A stretch of DNA of 53,756 bases from Archaeoglobus sp. GTDB taxonomy: Archaea; Halobacteriota; Archaeoglobi; Archaeoglobales; Archaeoglobaceae. The notes under the pieces were generated by a model. The model saw only the letters and a program-made list of their open reading frames with translations. It made no database searches and was not told the DNA's origin. This document shows, one piece after another, positions 43,086-50,359 of the stretch (positions are counted from its first letter, which is position 1; each line of letters opens with the position of its first letter). Location of the stretch: positions 1 to 53,756 of the forward strand of contig JACDNU010000012.1 in assembly GCA_017656505.1 (NCBI GenBank). Reading direction: 5' to 3'. The position numbers and the translations under genes are program-made.

Positions 43086-44171
43086 ATGGAAGTCATGGGA
43101 AAAACCGAAAAGCTCTTTTTCACCGACTGGGAAGGGCCTTGGATTACGACGGATTTTGCATACGAAATTTCAAAAAGAATTCTTAACAACAAAGCTTTCT
43201 TCGAGAGGTTGAGTCAGTACGATGATTATCTCTACTTTGTGGAAAGAAAAGCTGGATACAACGCCGGAGACACGCTCAGACTGCTTGCCCCCTTCATCGC
43301 CGCCTACGGTGTTTCCTCATCTCAGCTTGAACAGCTTGCAGAAGAGACAGCTTTCTTCGTTCCCGATGCCGAGGAGGCGATGAGAATTCTGCAGAAAAAG
43401 TTCAGGCCAGTCGTAATATCAACTTCATACGTGCAATATCTGGAGGCCACAGCAAGGAAAATTGGTATAAATGGCCATCTACACGGAACGGAGTTCGATG
43501 TGGATGAGCTATCATCCCTTTTCAACGAAAAAGACAGGGCTGAAGCTGAAAAACTCATTAAAAAAATCGCAGAAATGCCAGAGATCAAAGTTGATGTGGA
43601 GAAAAGGGAGCTTGTGTCAGGATATGAGGCCGTTTCTTTCCTCAACAGGATTTTCTGGAGTCTGGAGAGTCAGGAGAGTCGGGAGAATGCTTCAGAATTC
43701 AGGCAGAAGGTTCAGGAGGTTTCAGAAAAGATAATGGTTATAGGAGGGAAAAGAAAACTCGAAGTAGTGAAAAAATATGGGCCAAGTGAACCTCTGGCGA
43801 TAGGAGACAGCATCTCGGACTACGAGATGCTTGGATGGGTTAAAGAGAAGGGGCTTGCGATTTCCTTCAACGGGAATGAGTATTCGCTGATGCAATCGAA
43901 TTTAGCAATAGTTAGCGATTCTGCGTTTTCAGAGGCTGCAGTGGTCGAAGCTTTTCTCCTTCATGGCCTTGATGGAGTAAAGAAGCTCGCTAATCTCGTT
44001 AACTCCAAAAAATGGAATGAATTGGAGTTCGTTGATGGGAAAATTGTAGGGGGATTGGAAAAGTCCAGAACAAGACTTTACTGGATTAATGGAGAAAACT
44101 TCCGAAAAATTCTCAAGGAATCGATGGAGATGAGAAAAGCTTTAAGGGGAGATGCTGGAAAACTTGGCTAG
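43086..44171 (+). CDS. HAD-superfamily hydrolase, EhaR-like
   Basis: Protein of 361 residues. It starts MEVMGKTEKLFFTDWEGPWITTDFAYEI, where DWE takes the place of the HAD DxD nucleophile motif (second acid Glu), followed by LIRLLAPFIAAYG-like segments; motif II VVISTSYVQYLE and motif III/IV in KRKLEVVKKYGPSEPLAIGDSISDYEML. This matches the archaeal family annotated as energy-converting hydrogenase A subunit R (EhaR), present in species without that hydrogenase. The substrate is unknown. TATA-like AATAAATATTT about 25 bases upstream supports the ATG at 43086. It precedes a PfkB kinase gene by 55 bases. Confidence 0.78.
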   Translation: MEVMGKTEKLFFTDWEGPWITTDFAYEISKRILNNKAFFERLSQYDDYLYFVERKAGYNAGDTLRLLAPFIAAYGVSSSQLEQLAEETAFFVPDAEEAMRILQKKFRPVVISTSYVQYLEATARKIGINGHLHGTEFDVDELSSLFNEKDRAEAEKLIKKIAEMPEIKVDVEKRELVSGYEAVSFLNRIFWSLESQESRENASEFRQKVQEVSEKIMVIGGKRKLEVVKKYGPSEPLAIGDSISDYEMLGWVKEKGLAISFNGNEYSLMQSNLAIVSDSAFSEAAVVEAFLLHGLDGVKKLANLVNSKKWNELEFVDGKIVGGLEKSRTRLYWINGENFRKILKESMEMRKALRGDAGKLG

Positions 44172-44225
44172 TGGTTGATGGATGGATGATGGATAGTTGA
44201 CAGATGGTGATAATTGGGTGGTAGG

Positions 44226-45128
44226 ATGATCGTCGGTTTTGGGGCGTTAAACTTGGACAAGATATACCGGGTTGACAAGATTCCCGGCAGAGATGAGGAG
44301 GGATTCGTTAAAAGCCTTGAGATGCACCCTGGTGGGAGTGCTGCCAATACGATCGTGGGTTTGTCCAGGCTTGGTATTCCAACTTCTTTCATAGGCAAAA
44401 TAGGGAGCGATGAAGAGGGAAGAATTCTACTCACGGATTTTGAAAGGGAAGGAGTGAATACTTCCGCTATAATAAGGGCAGAGGGAAGAAGCGGAACCGC
44501 GATGATCTTCGTCGATGAGGAAGGGCATAGGGCTATCCTCGTTGATCCCGGAGTGAACGACACGATAGCCTTCGAGGAGATAAATCTTGATAGTATCGCG
44601 AATGCAAAGCTCATCCACATGACCTCCTTCATCTGCAAGAATGGGATTGATTCCTTTGAGTCTCAGAAAAGAATAGCTGTGGAGACGAGAGCTGAGATCA
44701 GCTTCGATCCCGGAATGCCCTATATCGAGAAAGGGTTGAAGGAGCTTGAGCCAATAATAAAGAACTCGGCAATCTTCATGCCGAATCGAAGTGAGCTCGA
44801 AGCCTTGATGAATTTCGATTTCAGGGATGCTGCCAAAGAAATCATCTCGATGGGTTGCAAAATCGTTGTTGTAAAAATGGGTGAAAAGGGATGTTACGTC
44901 ACCGATGGCGAAGAGGAGTTCGAGGTGAAAGCGTTCCAGACGAAAGCTGTGGATACAACAGGAGCGGGAGACGCATTCAACGCGGGCTTCCTGTACGGCT
45001 ACATAAAAAGACACAGCCTAGAAGATTGCGGAAGGTTAGGCAACTGGGTTGCATCGAGGAACATTCAGAAGGTTGGAGCCAGAACGGGATTGCCAAGTGA
45101 AGAAGAACTTCGGAAATTCTTCAAGTAA
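44226..45128 (+). CDS. PfkB/ribokinase-family carbohydrate or nucleoside kinase
   Basis: Kinase of 300 residues. Family motifs: MIVGFGALNLDKIYRVDKIPGRDEE (N-terminal), HPGGSAANTIVGLSRLG (GG motif), MPNRSELEALM and the catalytic DTTGAGDAFNAGFLYG with the base Asp. It phosphorylates a sugar, nucleoside or similar; the substrate is unclear. The ATG at 44226 was chosen over the TTG at 44214 (GGTGGTAGG upstream). A GATG-rich simple repeat fills the gap to the preceding HAD gene (about 44175-44212). Likely co-transcribed with the HAD gene. Confidence 0.85.
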   Translation: MIVGFGALNLDKIYRVDKIPGRDEEGFVKSLEMHPGGSAANTIVGLSRLGIPTSFIGKIGSDEEGRILLTDFEREGVNTSAIIRAEGRSGTAMIFVDEEGHRAILVDPGVNDTIAFEEINLDSIANAKLIHMTSFICKNGIDSFESQKRIAVETRAEISFDPGMPYIEKGLKELEPIIKNSAIFMPNRSELEALMNFDFRDAAKEIISMGCKIVVVKMGEKGCYVTDGEEEFEVKAFQTKAVDTTGAGDAFNAGFLYGYIKRHSLEDCGRLGNWVASRNIQKVGARTGLPSEEELRKFFK

Positions 45129-45155
45129 TCTAAGCTACCTAACCAATTTTAACCG

Positions 45156-46400
45156 TTAACTTAAAAAGGAGGCCAGAGTTAGCTGAACGCTCCTTTTCAG
45201 CTTCCCCATCCACAAGGCTGAATCCGTCTTAAGCTTTGATCTTGTAGCCTTTAATGCATCATCTAAGCTTTCATACCTTAACGGCTTCTTAGCCATGGCT
45301 TTTCTCACACCCTCCTCTACAACCCAAACGCCGAGAGGAGCATAGTAAGAAGGCGATATTTCCCTCAGAACGATCACATTAGCTTTTCTGCCTATGCTTC
45401 GCATGTACTCGAGAACAGGGAGTCTTGCGGCATAATACCCGCCTGAAAGATTCGAGTAATCCTTCTTTGGAAGTATTCCCTCGCTGTCGTAGCCTATCCA
45501 CGTGCTGTCAGGGCTCCAGAAACTTTGCTTGATCCAGATCTCGATGAGCTGGAAGCTGTACTCGCCTGGACTCAGAATTACTTCGAAATGATTACCGAAA
45601 TGTTCGTAGCTGAAAAGAAGTATTTCATTAATTTCGGGCAGCAGAGCTATCTCTTTTTTGATTTCCTCGCCAAGAATGTCATGCACGGCCGTTATGCTCC
45701 ACCGCGTAGGAACGAGCTTCCTCTTTCTCTGCATCCCCAGCATACCTAAAGAGAAGATCTTTTGGAGGTAGTAGGTTGAGAATCCCGAGTCGAACAGGCT
45801 TTTCACGGCCTCAACCGACTTCAGATCATCGTAATATGCTTTTTCCACCTTCAACGGTATCTTTGGGTTTTCGGAGAGCTCAACCTTGCTAACCTCTGCA
45901 GAAATGCCGATAGGCTGGAAAGTATCACCGAAAGTTGGCTTCTTTATTATTCTATCCACCTCAGCCTCGAGATCGATGGGTTTTAAGCTTGCAGTCGCTT
46001 CCTGAACATTGAGCAGGAATCTGTCGGGATTCGAAGCGGTTTCAACTTTAACCCTCCTCATCCCCCTCAGCAGAGACATTCTCAAGCTTATGATATCCTC
46101 AACGCTTCCCTGCCAAAGCCATGGAGAATCGAGATATTCCGGATTTTCCTGTTTCGTTGAGATTAAAGGTCCGATGAAGACGGCTGGATAGCCTATTCTT
46201 CCAACGAAAGCGGAAGGTGGTGTAGGCTTTTCTATCTCACCCGGTTTCAAGTCTATAGTCTTGAGAAACTTGAATTTCTGAAGTAGAGGACACTTCTGTC
46301 TGCCGCAAAGCAGATTTCCCTTGCATGTGGCACAGCTAAAAGTGGCATGGCTAACCACATTCACAAATTGAAAAGAGATGTTAATAGAGGTTTTGCTCAA
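45156..46400 (-). CDS. nreA: DNA repair protein NreA, PCNA-binding
   Basis: Archaeal Nre-family protein of 414 residues. An N-terminal zinc finger (CATCKGNLLCGRQKCP, C-x2-C-x5-C-x4-C) leads into the conserved domains (IGYPAVFIGPL, DSPWLWQGSVEDIISLRMSLLRGMRRVKV, VPTRWSITAVHDILGE, PLGVWVVEEGVRKA). The C-terminus QLTLASFL is a PCNA-interacting PIP box, as in NreA of Archaeoglobus relatives and Haloferax, where it works in DNA damage repair. The start is unsure: a TTG at 46400 (with TATA-like TTAAATT about 26 bases up) or GTGs at 46364 and 46358. It lies downstream of metK. Confidence 0.9.
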   Translation of the reverse strand: MSKTSINISFQFVNVVSHATFSCATCKGNLLCGRQKCPLLQKFKFLKTIDLKPGEIEKPTPPSAFVGRIGYPAVFIGPLISTKQENPEYLDSPWLWQGSVEDIISLRMSLLRGMRRVKVETASNPDRFLLNVQEATASLKPIDLEAEVDRIIKKPTFGDTFQPIGISAEVSKVELSENPKIPLKVEKAYYDDLKSVEAVKSLFDSGFSTYYLQKIFSLGMLGMQRKRKLVPTRWSITAVHDILGEEIKKEIALLPEINEILLFSYEHFGNHFEVILSPGEYSFQLIEIWIKQSFWSPDSTWIGYDSEGILPKKDYSNLSGGYYAARLPVLEYMRSIGRKANVIVLREISPSYYAPLGVWVVEEGVRKAMAKKPLRYESLDDALKATRSKLKTDSALWMGKLKRSVQLTLASFLS

Positions 46401-46416
46401 AGTAAAAGTGAAAGTT

Positions 46417-46452
46417 TAGTTGAATTTAAGGTTGAATTTAGGGTTAAATTTT
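46417..46452. repeat. Three 12-bp tandem repeats between metK and nreA
   Basis: TAGTTGAATTTA, AGGTTGAATTTA and GGGTTAAATTTT follow each other in the 81-base gap, over the region where the nreA TATA element is expected. Could be operator or simple slippage. Confidence 0.55.
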
Positions 46453-46481
46453 GGACTAAAGCTCTAAAATCTCCAAAAACT

Positions 46482-47678
46482 CTAAAACGTTCTTATCTCA
46501 CCATTAACGACCATCTCGGTTATCTTTGTTACGTCTGAAAGCCATTCCTCAGCTACGACGCGGATTTTGCTCTCCATCTTCTCAACGTCGTAACCGTTCT
46601 CCGGCAAGATCTGGATGCTTAAGGCATAGGGATCGTCTATCGGCTTCCCGATTTGTGAAAGGATTTTCACGTATGCCTCTTTAACTCCATCCACAGCGGT
46701 AACCGTGTCTCTGGCTATCATTGTCGCAAGCAAATTGTAGATCTTTCCAACGTGATTTATCGGATTCTTGCCGCTCGTTGCCTCCATGCTCATCGGTCTG
46801 CCAGGCGTTATCAGGCCGTTAGCTCTGTTACCCCTTCCAACACTTCCATCGTCTCCATTTTCTGCTGAGGTGCCAGTTACAGTCAAGTAGACTACCTTGC
46901 TGTCGTAGTCGTCGGCGGTGTTCACGAAGACGTTCACCTTCCTCTCGGTGTATTCGGTGACGATATCCGAGACGAATGCTTTCAACTCATCCTTCAGAGC
47001 CACGTATTCTCCAATGTTCTGAACGTACTTGCCGATAAAGGCGCATGCAATAGTCAAATTAATCTCGTCCTTCTCTCTGAGCCCCATAACCTTTACATCC
47101 TCGCCTATGGCTGGGTTTTCTTTTCTGAACTCCTCGTAGATCCTTCTTTCGACGTTGTAAACTATATTTTCCGTTTCGCTAAAGGGCGCAAACCCTATCC
47201 CAAAAGAGGTGTCGTTCGCATGCGGGATGTGATTGCTTCGCTTAAAGACCTCTTTGAGATCGGTACTCCCCTCCCCAATCCTAACATCGAAGACCACGTC
47301 ACTCTCTGGATCAAGTTCGTGCATTGTTTCGCGAACATACTTCTTGGCTGCTTTCAGCGCTATTTTGTCAGTCGGAATAAAGATGCCGTCGAAGTACTTC
47401 GTCGCCCTCCCAACGAGCAGAATGTAGATCGGTTCTATAATCTCTCCCCCACCAAACTCGGGATTCGCTCTTCCAGCAACTATCTGCGTCTCATCGGTGT
47501 TGTGGTGCAAGATATACCCAAATCTTTTAAGATACTCCCTGCTTAGTGCTCTGCTCATAGCTTCGGCTATTCCATCAGCTAGGCTGTCAGGATGACCCAT
47601 TCCCTTTCTTTCAACGATTTCAACATGCTGCTCCTCAACAGGAGTGTGATGAACTTCCTCAATGAGTATGTTTTTCAT
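46482..47678 (-). CDS. metK: Archaeal S-adenosylmethionine synthetase
   Basis: Archaeal-type MAT of 398 residues ([109 protein letters not shown]). It makes SAM from Met and ATP. The start is the ATG at 47678, preceded by GGTGATA 4 bases away; the open frame continues to a TTG at 47690. This is the divergent archaeal clade, unlike bacterial MetK. It precedes nreA on the same strand. Confidence 0.96.
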   Translation of the reverse strand: MKNILIEEVHHTPVEEQHVEIVERKGMGHPDSLADGIAEAMSRALSREYLKRFGYILHHNTDETQIVAGRANPEFGGGEIIEPIYILLVGRATKYFDGIFIPTDKIALKAAKKYVRETMHELDPESDVVFDVRIGEGSTDLKEVFKRSNHIPHANDTSFGIGFAPFSETENIVYNVERRIYEEFRKENPAIGEDVKVMGLREKDEINLTIACAFIGKYVQNIGEYVALKDELKAFVSDIVTEYTERKVNVFVNTADDYDSKVVYLTVTGTSAENGDDGSVGRGNRANGLITPGRPMSMEATSGKNPINHVGKIYNLLATMIARDTVTAVDGVKEAYVKILSQIGKPIDDPYALSIQILPENGYDVEKMESKIRVVAEEWLSDVTKITEMVVNGEIRTF

Positions 47679-47838
47679 AAATATCACCAAAGAAAATCGA
47701 TATCAGTAATATAAATATTTCTCTACTCATTTATTAACAATAGTAATTTTTTCTGGAGCCATGGAGGGGACAAGCTTGATGTTTAAAAAACTAGCGGTAG
47801 TAAGGGTTAGATTAAGAATTTAAGAATTTAAAAGGAGT

Positions 47839-48081
47839 CTAATCGGAGTTAGCTTCGTGGGAATTTTCTAAACGTTCGGAAGCTTTCTTTTTCCTTTCAA
47901 TTTCCTTGGCCCTCTCCTCAATTTCTTCCAACGTGTATTCTGCCACCACCTCATAGTTTCCAAGACTCAGCCACATCAGCTGCTTTTTGTCAGGCTGCCT
48001 GTCCAAAAGTTTAGCTCCAGTTCTCTCGTCTTCCATGATTATGAGGGCCTCTCTTCCATCTGGGAATCTGATCTTTTTCAT
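47839..48081 (-). CDS. Small hypothetical protein, basic-acidic helical
   Basis: Eighty-residue product, MKKIRFPDGREALIIMEDERTGAKLLDRQ... then LSLGNYEVVAEYTLEEIEERAKEIERKKKA. A strand-rich first half and a charged helix at the end. I do not recognise a family. The ATG follows a weak GAGAG. It lies in a minus-strand group with another small orphan 57 bases upstream. A real gene is likely from codon pattern and conserved-looking charge distribution. Confidence 0.5.
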   Translation of the reverse strand: MKKIRFPDGREALIIMEDERTGAKLLDRQPDKKQLMWLSLGNYEVVAEYTLEEIEERAKEIERKKKASERLENSHEANSD

Positions 48082-48138
48082 CTCTCAGGCAGTGATCGGA
48101 GAATTTAAAATATTTTTCCCAAGAGAACAGTTCGCATC

Positions 48139-48426
48139 CTATGGTTTATCCAAATCGATGTAGATGGTTCGATAAAAGTAATACGGATGATACTGCCAAA
48201 TCCAGTGGGGTACATTCCTTCTGTAATCCAGTTCCATTGTGACTTTAACCCTCGTAGCTTTCGTAACCTCACTAACCTTGCTCTCTCTCTTTCCTAAAGT
48301 CTTTTTTAAACTCTCTTTAATTTTCCCATCTAGCTCAGCCAGCGTTTCACCGCTTACAGTGATCTCATCATTCCTAGCGATCCACTTCTGACCGTCGTGC
48401 AGCACATCAAAGCTGATGGTTATCAT
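48139..48426 (-). CDS. Small hypothetical protein, HicB-like N-terminal strand pattern
   Basis: Product of 95 residues. The first half (MITISFDVLHDGQKWIARNDEITVSGETLAELDGKIKESLKK) has the beta-beta-alpha look of HicB-type or similar small domains, with a 'GxTLAEL' helix start. The second half ends with an aromatic stretch HWIWQYHPYYFYRTIYIDL. Not assigned to a family. No RNase-toxin partner is adjacent, so an antitoxin role is not supported. Confidence 0.5.
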   Translation of the reverse strand: MITISFDVLHDGQKWIARNDEITVSGETLAELDGKIKESLKKTLGKRESKVSEVTKATRVKVTMELDYRRNVPHWIWQYHPYYFYRTIYIDLDKP

Positions 48427-48466
48427 AGGCTATCATAAAAATAAAAAAGTTAATTTTTATTAAATT

Positions 48467-49939
48467 TTAGGGAGCTGTTGGTGGCATCATTCCCATGTGG
48501 AAGAGCCATGCGATTAGCCAGCCAATGGGTATTATGATCACTGCTAGCACGAAAGCATAGGCCAAAGCAAGTCTTCCAAGCCCTTCCTGTCTGAGCGCTC
48601 TGAAGTCCGTCACTATTCCGATACTAGTGAAGGTTAGAACGAAGAAGAACTTTCTCAAGGATCCTTCCACAGGTTTGATTCCGAGAGTTAGTGCCTTGTA
48701 AGCAGTGGCTGTATCTGGATACAGGTTGAATCCGATTAAGAGTAGCAAGCCCATCGCAAGGAAGTATCCGAGGACGAACTTTGGAAATCTCCACCAGATC
48801 TCCATTTTCTGCACTTTTTCTCCTGGCCTCCTTTCAACTCTGTAAACCCAGATCGTAGCTAAGACGAAAGCCCAGACGCCTATGAACATGTCGATCCAGA
48901 TTTTGGTGTTAACAGCTGACATCAAAATCCAGCCTTCCTCCCAGTTCTGTCCAAGTTCTAATGCAGCCCTAGATCTCATGAGTTCATCGAGTATAGCTCC
49001 AGCTGCTGCATCAGCTCCATCCGTCTTGACTGTCAAACCAAGACTGGCTCCGGCTGCTATTGGCTCGTTGAGCCAAAACGCCGCAAGTACTCCAGGCAGG
49101 ACTATAAGCTCTATAACTGCGAAGACAACTATTAGCGCCGAAATCATCACAGGCACGATCGGTCTCGCTCTAATTGCTCCTGCTGTTGCTATGGCAGCTG
49201 AGACACCACAGATAGAGATCCCTGAAGCGAGACATGCTGCCCACTCCCTTGACAACCTGAATAGCTTTCTGCCTGCCAAGAATGCCAAGGGCCAGAAGAG
49301 CAGATAGGCAGCAATCGTTGCACTTGCTCCAGCCGTTAGCAGATGAATGGCGTATCCAAACGACTTGATAGCGAGATAGCCAAGCTTTGCACCAAGCATG
49401 ACAATAGCAACCTTGATGAACCATTCCGGCCTCGCACCTAGCTTTATAAACTCTCTGAATCCTTTTGGAGCGAAGTTACCGATGATCAAACCTATGATCA
49501 AAGCCATTATGTAGAAAGCCCCACCAAGGGAAAGGCTCCAATCGATGCCATATTTCGCCCTATCCAGTGCCGTAGCAGCGATGTATGCGTTCTCACCGAT
49601 TATATACGCGAGCACTGAAAGCCAGAAGACTATTGTGAACGCACCAAAGTATTTCTTAATGTCCCATTTCATGAAGTAAGCTCCAACAGCGGTCGTTAAC
49701 ATCAATATTATGTAGCTTGAAATCAATGAAGCAATGGGACTCATAGCGTCTGGATGCGATGCTTTGAAGGCCTTTTCAATTGCTACCCACTTGCCGAATT
49801 TTATGATCCACCCTACTAGATCGACGCCACTAAGCGATGTGATTATTCCAAGCATTACAAAGAAGGTCCCAAGCCAGAAAGCCCACCAGTCTTCGGTTGA
49901 GAACATTCCGGTATACCATCTTCTTTCTTCTGCCATCAT
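48467..49939 (-). CDS. YeiH-family putative sulfate exporter, long form
   Basis: Membrane protein of 490 residues of the UPF0324/YeiH family (PF03601). Typical segments are VAIVMLGAKLGYLAIKSFGYAI, ACLASGISICGVSAAIATAGAI (signature CGxSAA), GASLGLTVKTDGADAAAG and FVLTFTSIGIVTDFRALRQEGLGRL. An extra about 170-residue N-terminal part adds membrane helices. The start is the ATG at 49939 after GGGGGTGGGA; the frame runs to a GTG at 49951. It follows a zinc-ribbon gene by 13 bases. The export of sulfate is the family annotation, not proven. It fits sulfur metabolism. Confidence 0.87.
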   Translation of the reverse strand: MMAEERRWYTGMFSTEDWWAFWLGTFFVMLGIITSLSGVDLVGWIIKFGKWVAIEKAFKASHPDAMSPIASLISSYIILMLTTAVGAYFMKWDIKKYFGAFTIVFWLSVLAYIIGENAYIAATALDRAKYGIDWSLSLGGAFYIMALIIGLIIGNFAPKGFREFIKLGARPEWFIKVAIVMLGAKLGYLAIKSFGYAIHLLTAGASATIAAYLLFWPLAFLAGRKLFRLSREWAACLASGISICGVSAAIATAGAIRARPIVPVMISALIVVFAVIELIVLPGVLAAFWLNEPIAAGASLGLTVKTDGADAAAGAILDELMRSRAALELGQNWEEGWILMSAVNTKIWIDMFIGVWAFVLATIWVYRVERRPGEKVQKMEIWWRFPKFVLGYFLAMGLLLLIGFNLYPDTATAYKALTLGIKPVEGSLRKFFFVLTFTSIGIVTDFRALRQEGLGRLALAYAFVLAVIIIPIGWLIAWLFHMGMMPPTAP

Positions 49940-49952
49940 TCCCACCCCCACA

Positions 49953-50189
49953 TCACGTCTTGTACTGCACTAGCACGGTGAAGTAAATGACAACCCACAG
50001 AAGTATTGTCAGAATAATCCCTGCGACTATCGAGTACTTCGTTAGAAATCCATCGATGTTAGGATCCCAAGGTTCTACCGCTACAAGGGGTCGCTCGTAG
50101 CCACATGAGACGCAGCGCAAGATGTCCTCGTCCTCCATTCTAACAATCTCCATCGTCGATCCACACGTTGGACACAACTCCTCAGCCAT
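49953..50189 (-). CDS. Small zinc-ribbon membrane protein
   Basis: Protein of 78 residues: a zinc ribbon CPTCG...CVSCGYE (C6, C9, C26, C29) followed by one membrane helix (YSIVAGIILTILLWVVIYFTVLVQ). Start MAEELCPTCG with GGGTGAT upstream. It is the first gene of the unit with the long YeiH transporter and probably its partner; role unknown. Its promoter region contains the TTGAC repeats. Confidence 0.75.
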   Translation of the reverse strand: MAEELCPTCGSTMEIVRMEDEDILRCVSCGYERPLVAVEPWDPNIDGFLTKYSIVAGIILTILLWVVIYFTVLVQYKT

Positions 50190-50272
50190 GGTATCACCCT
50201 ATTTAGTTTTTAATTCCCCATCCACGAACTCGCAAATTTAATATTTACAAAGATATTTTACTTAGACATATC

Positions 50273-50300
50273 GTCAAATAAAGTGTCAAAAACTGTCAAA
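50273..50300 (-). promoter_or_regulatory. TTGAC direct repeats upstream of zinc-ribbon/YeiH operon
   Basis: Read on the minus strand, TTTGAC occurs three times (plus-strand GTCAAA at 50273, 50285 and 50295), spaced 12 and 10 bases, so on one face of the helix. They lie about 25-50 bases upstream of the TATA-like TAAATATTAA near 50240. Confidence 0.6.
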
Positions 50301-50359
50301 ACCTTGATCAATTTAAGGGTAAATTGGATGGATTGGATAGATTTTATTATAGATTTTAT

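Noticed and set aside
44172-44225. GATGGATG repeat before the PfkB gene as a regulatory site
   Set aside because: Simple repeat without symmetry; similar GATGG runs occur at 42 kb and 50.3 kb in unrelated contexts.
44427-45014. 195-codon minus-strand frame
   Set aside because: Antisense to the PfkB kinase, whose motifs are complete.
48139-48426. HicB-type antitoxin
   Set aside because: The N-terminal half looks similar, but there is no HicA-like toxin gene next to it.
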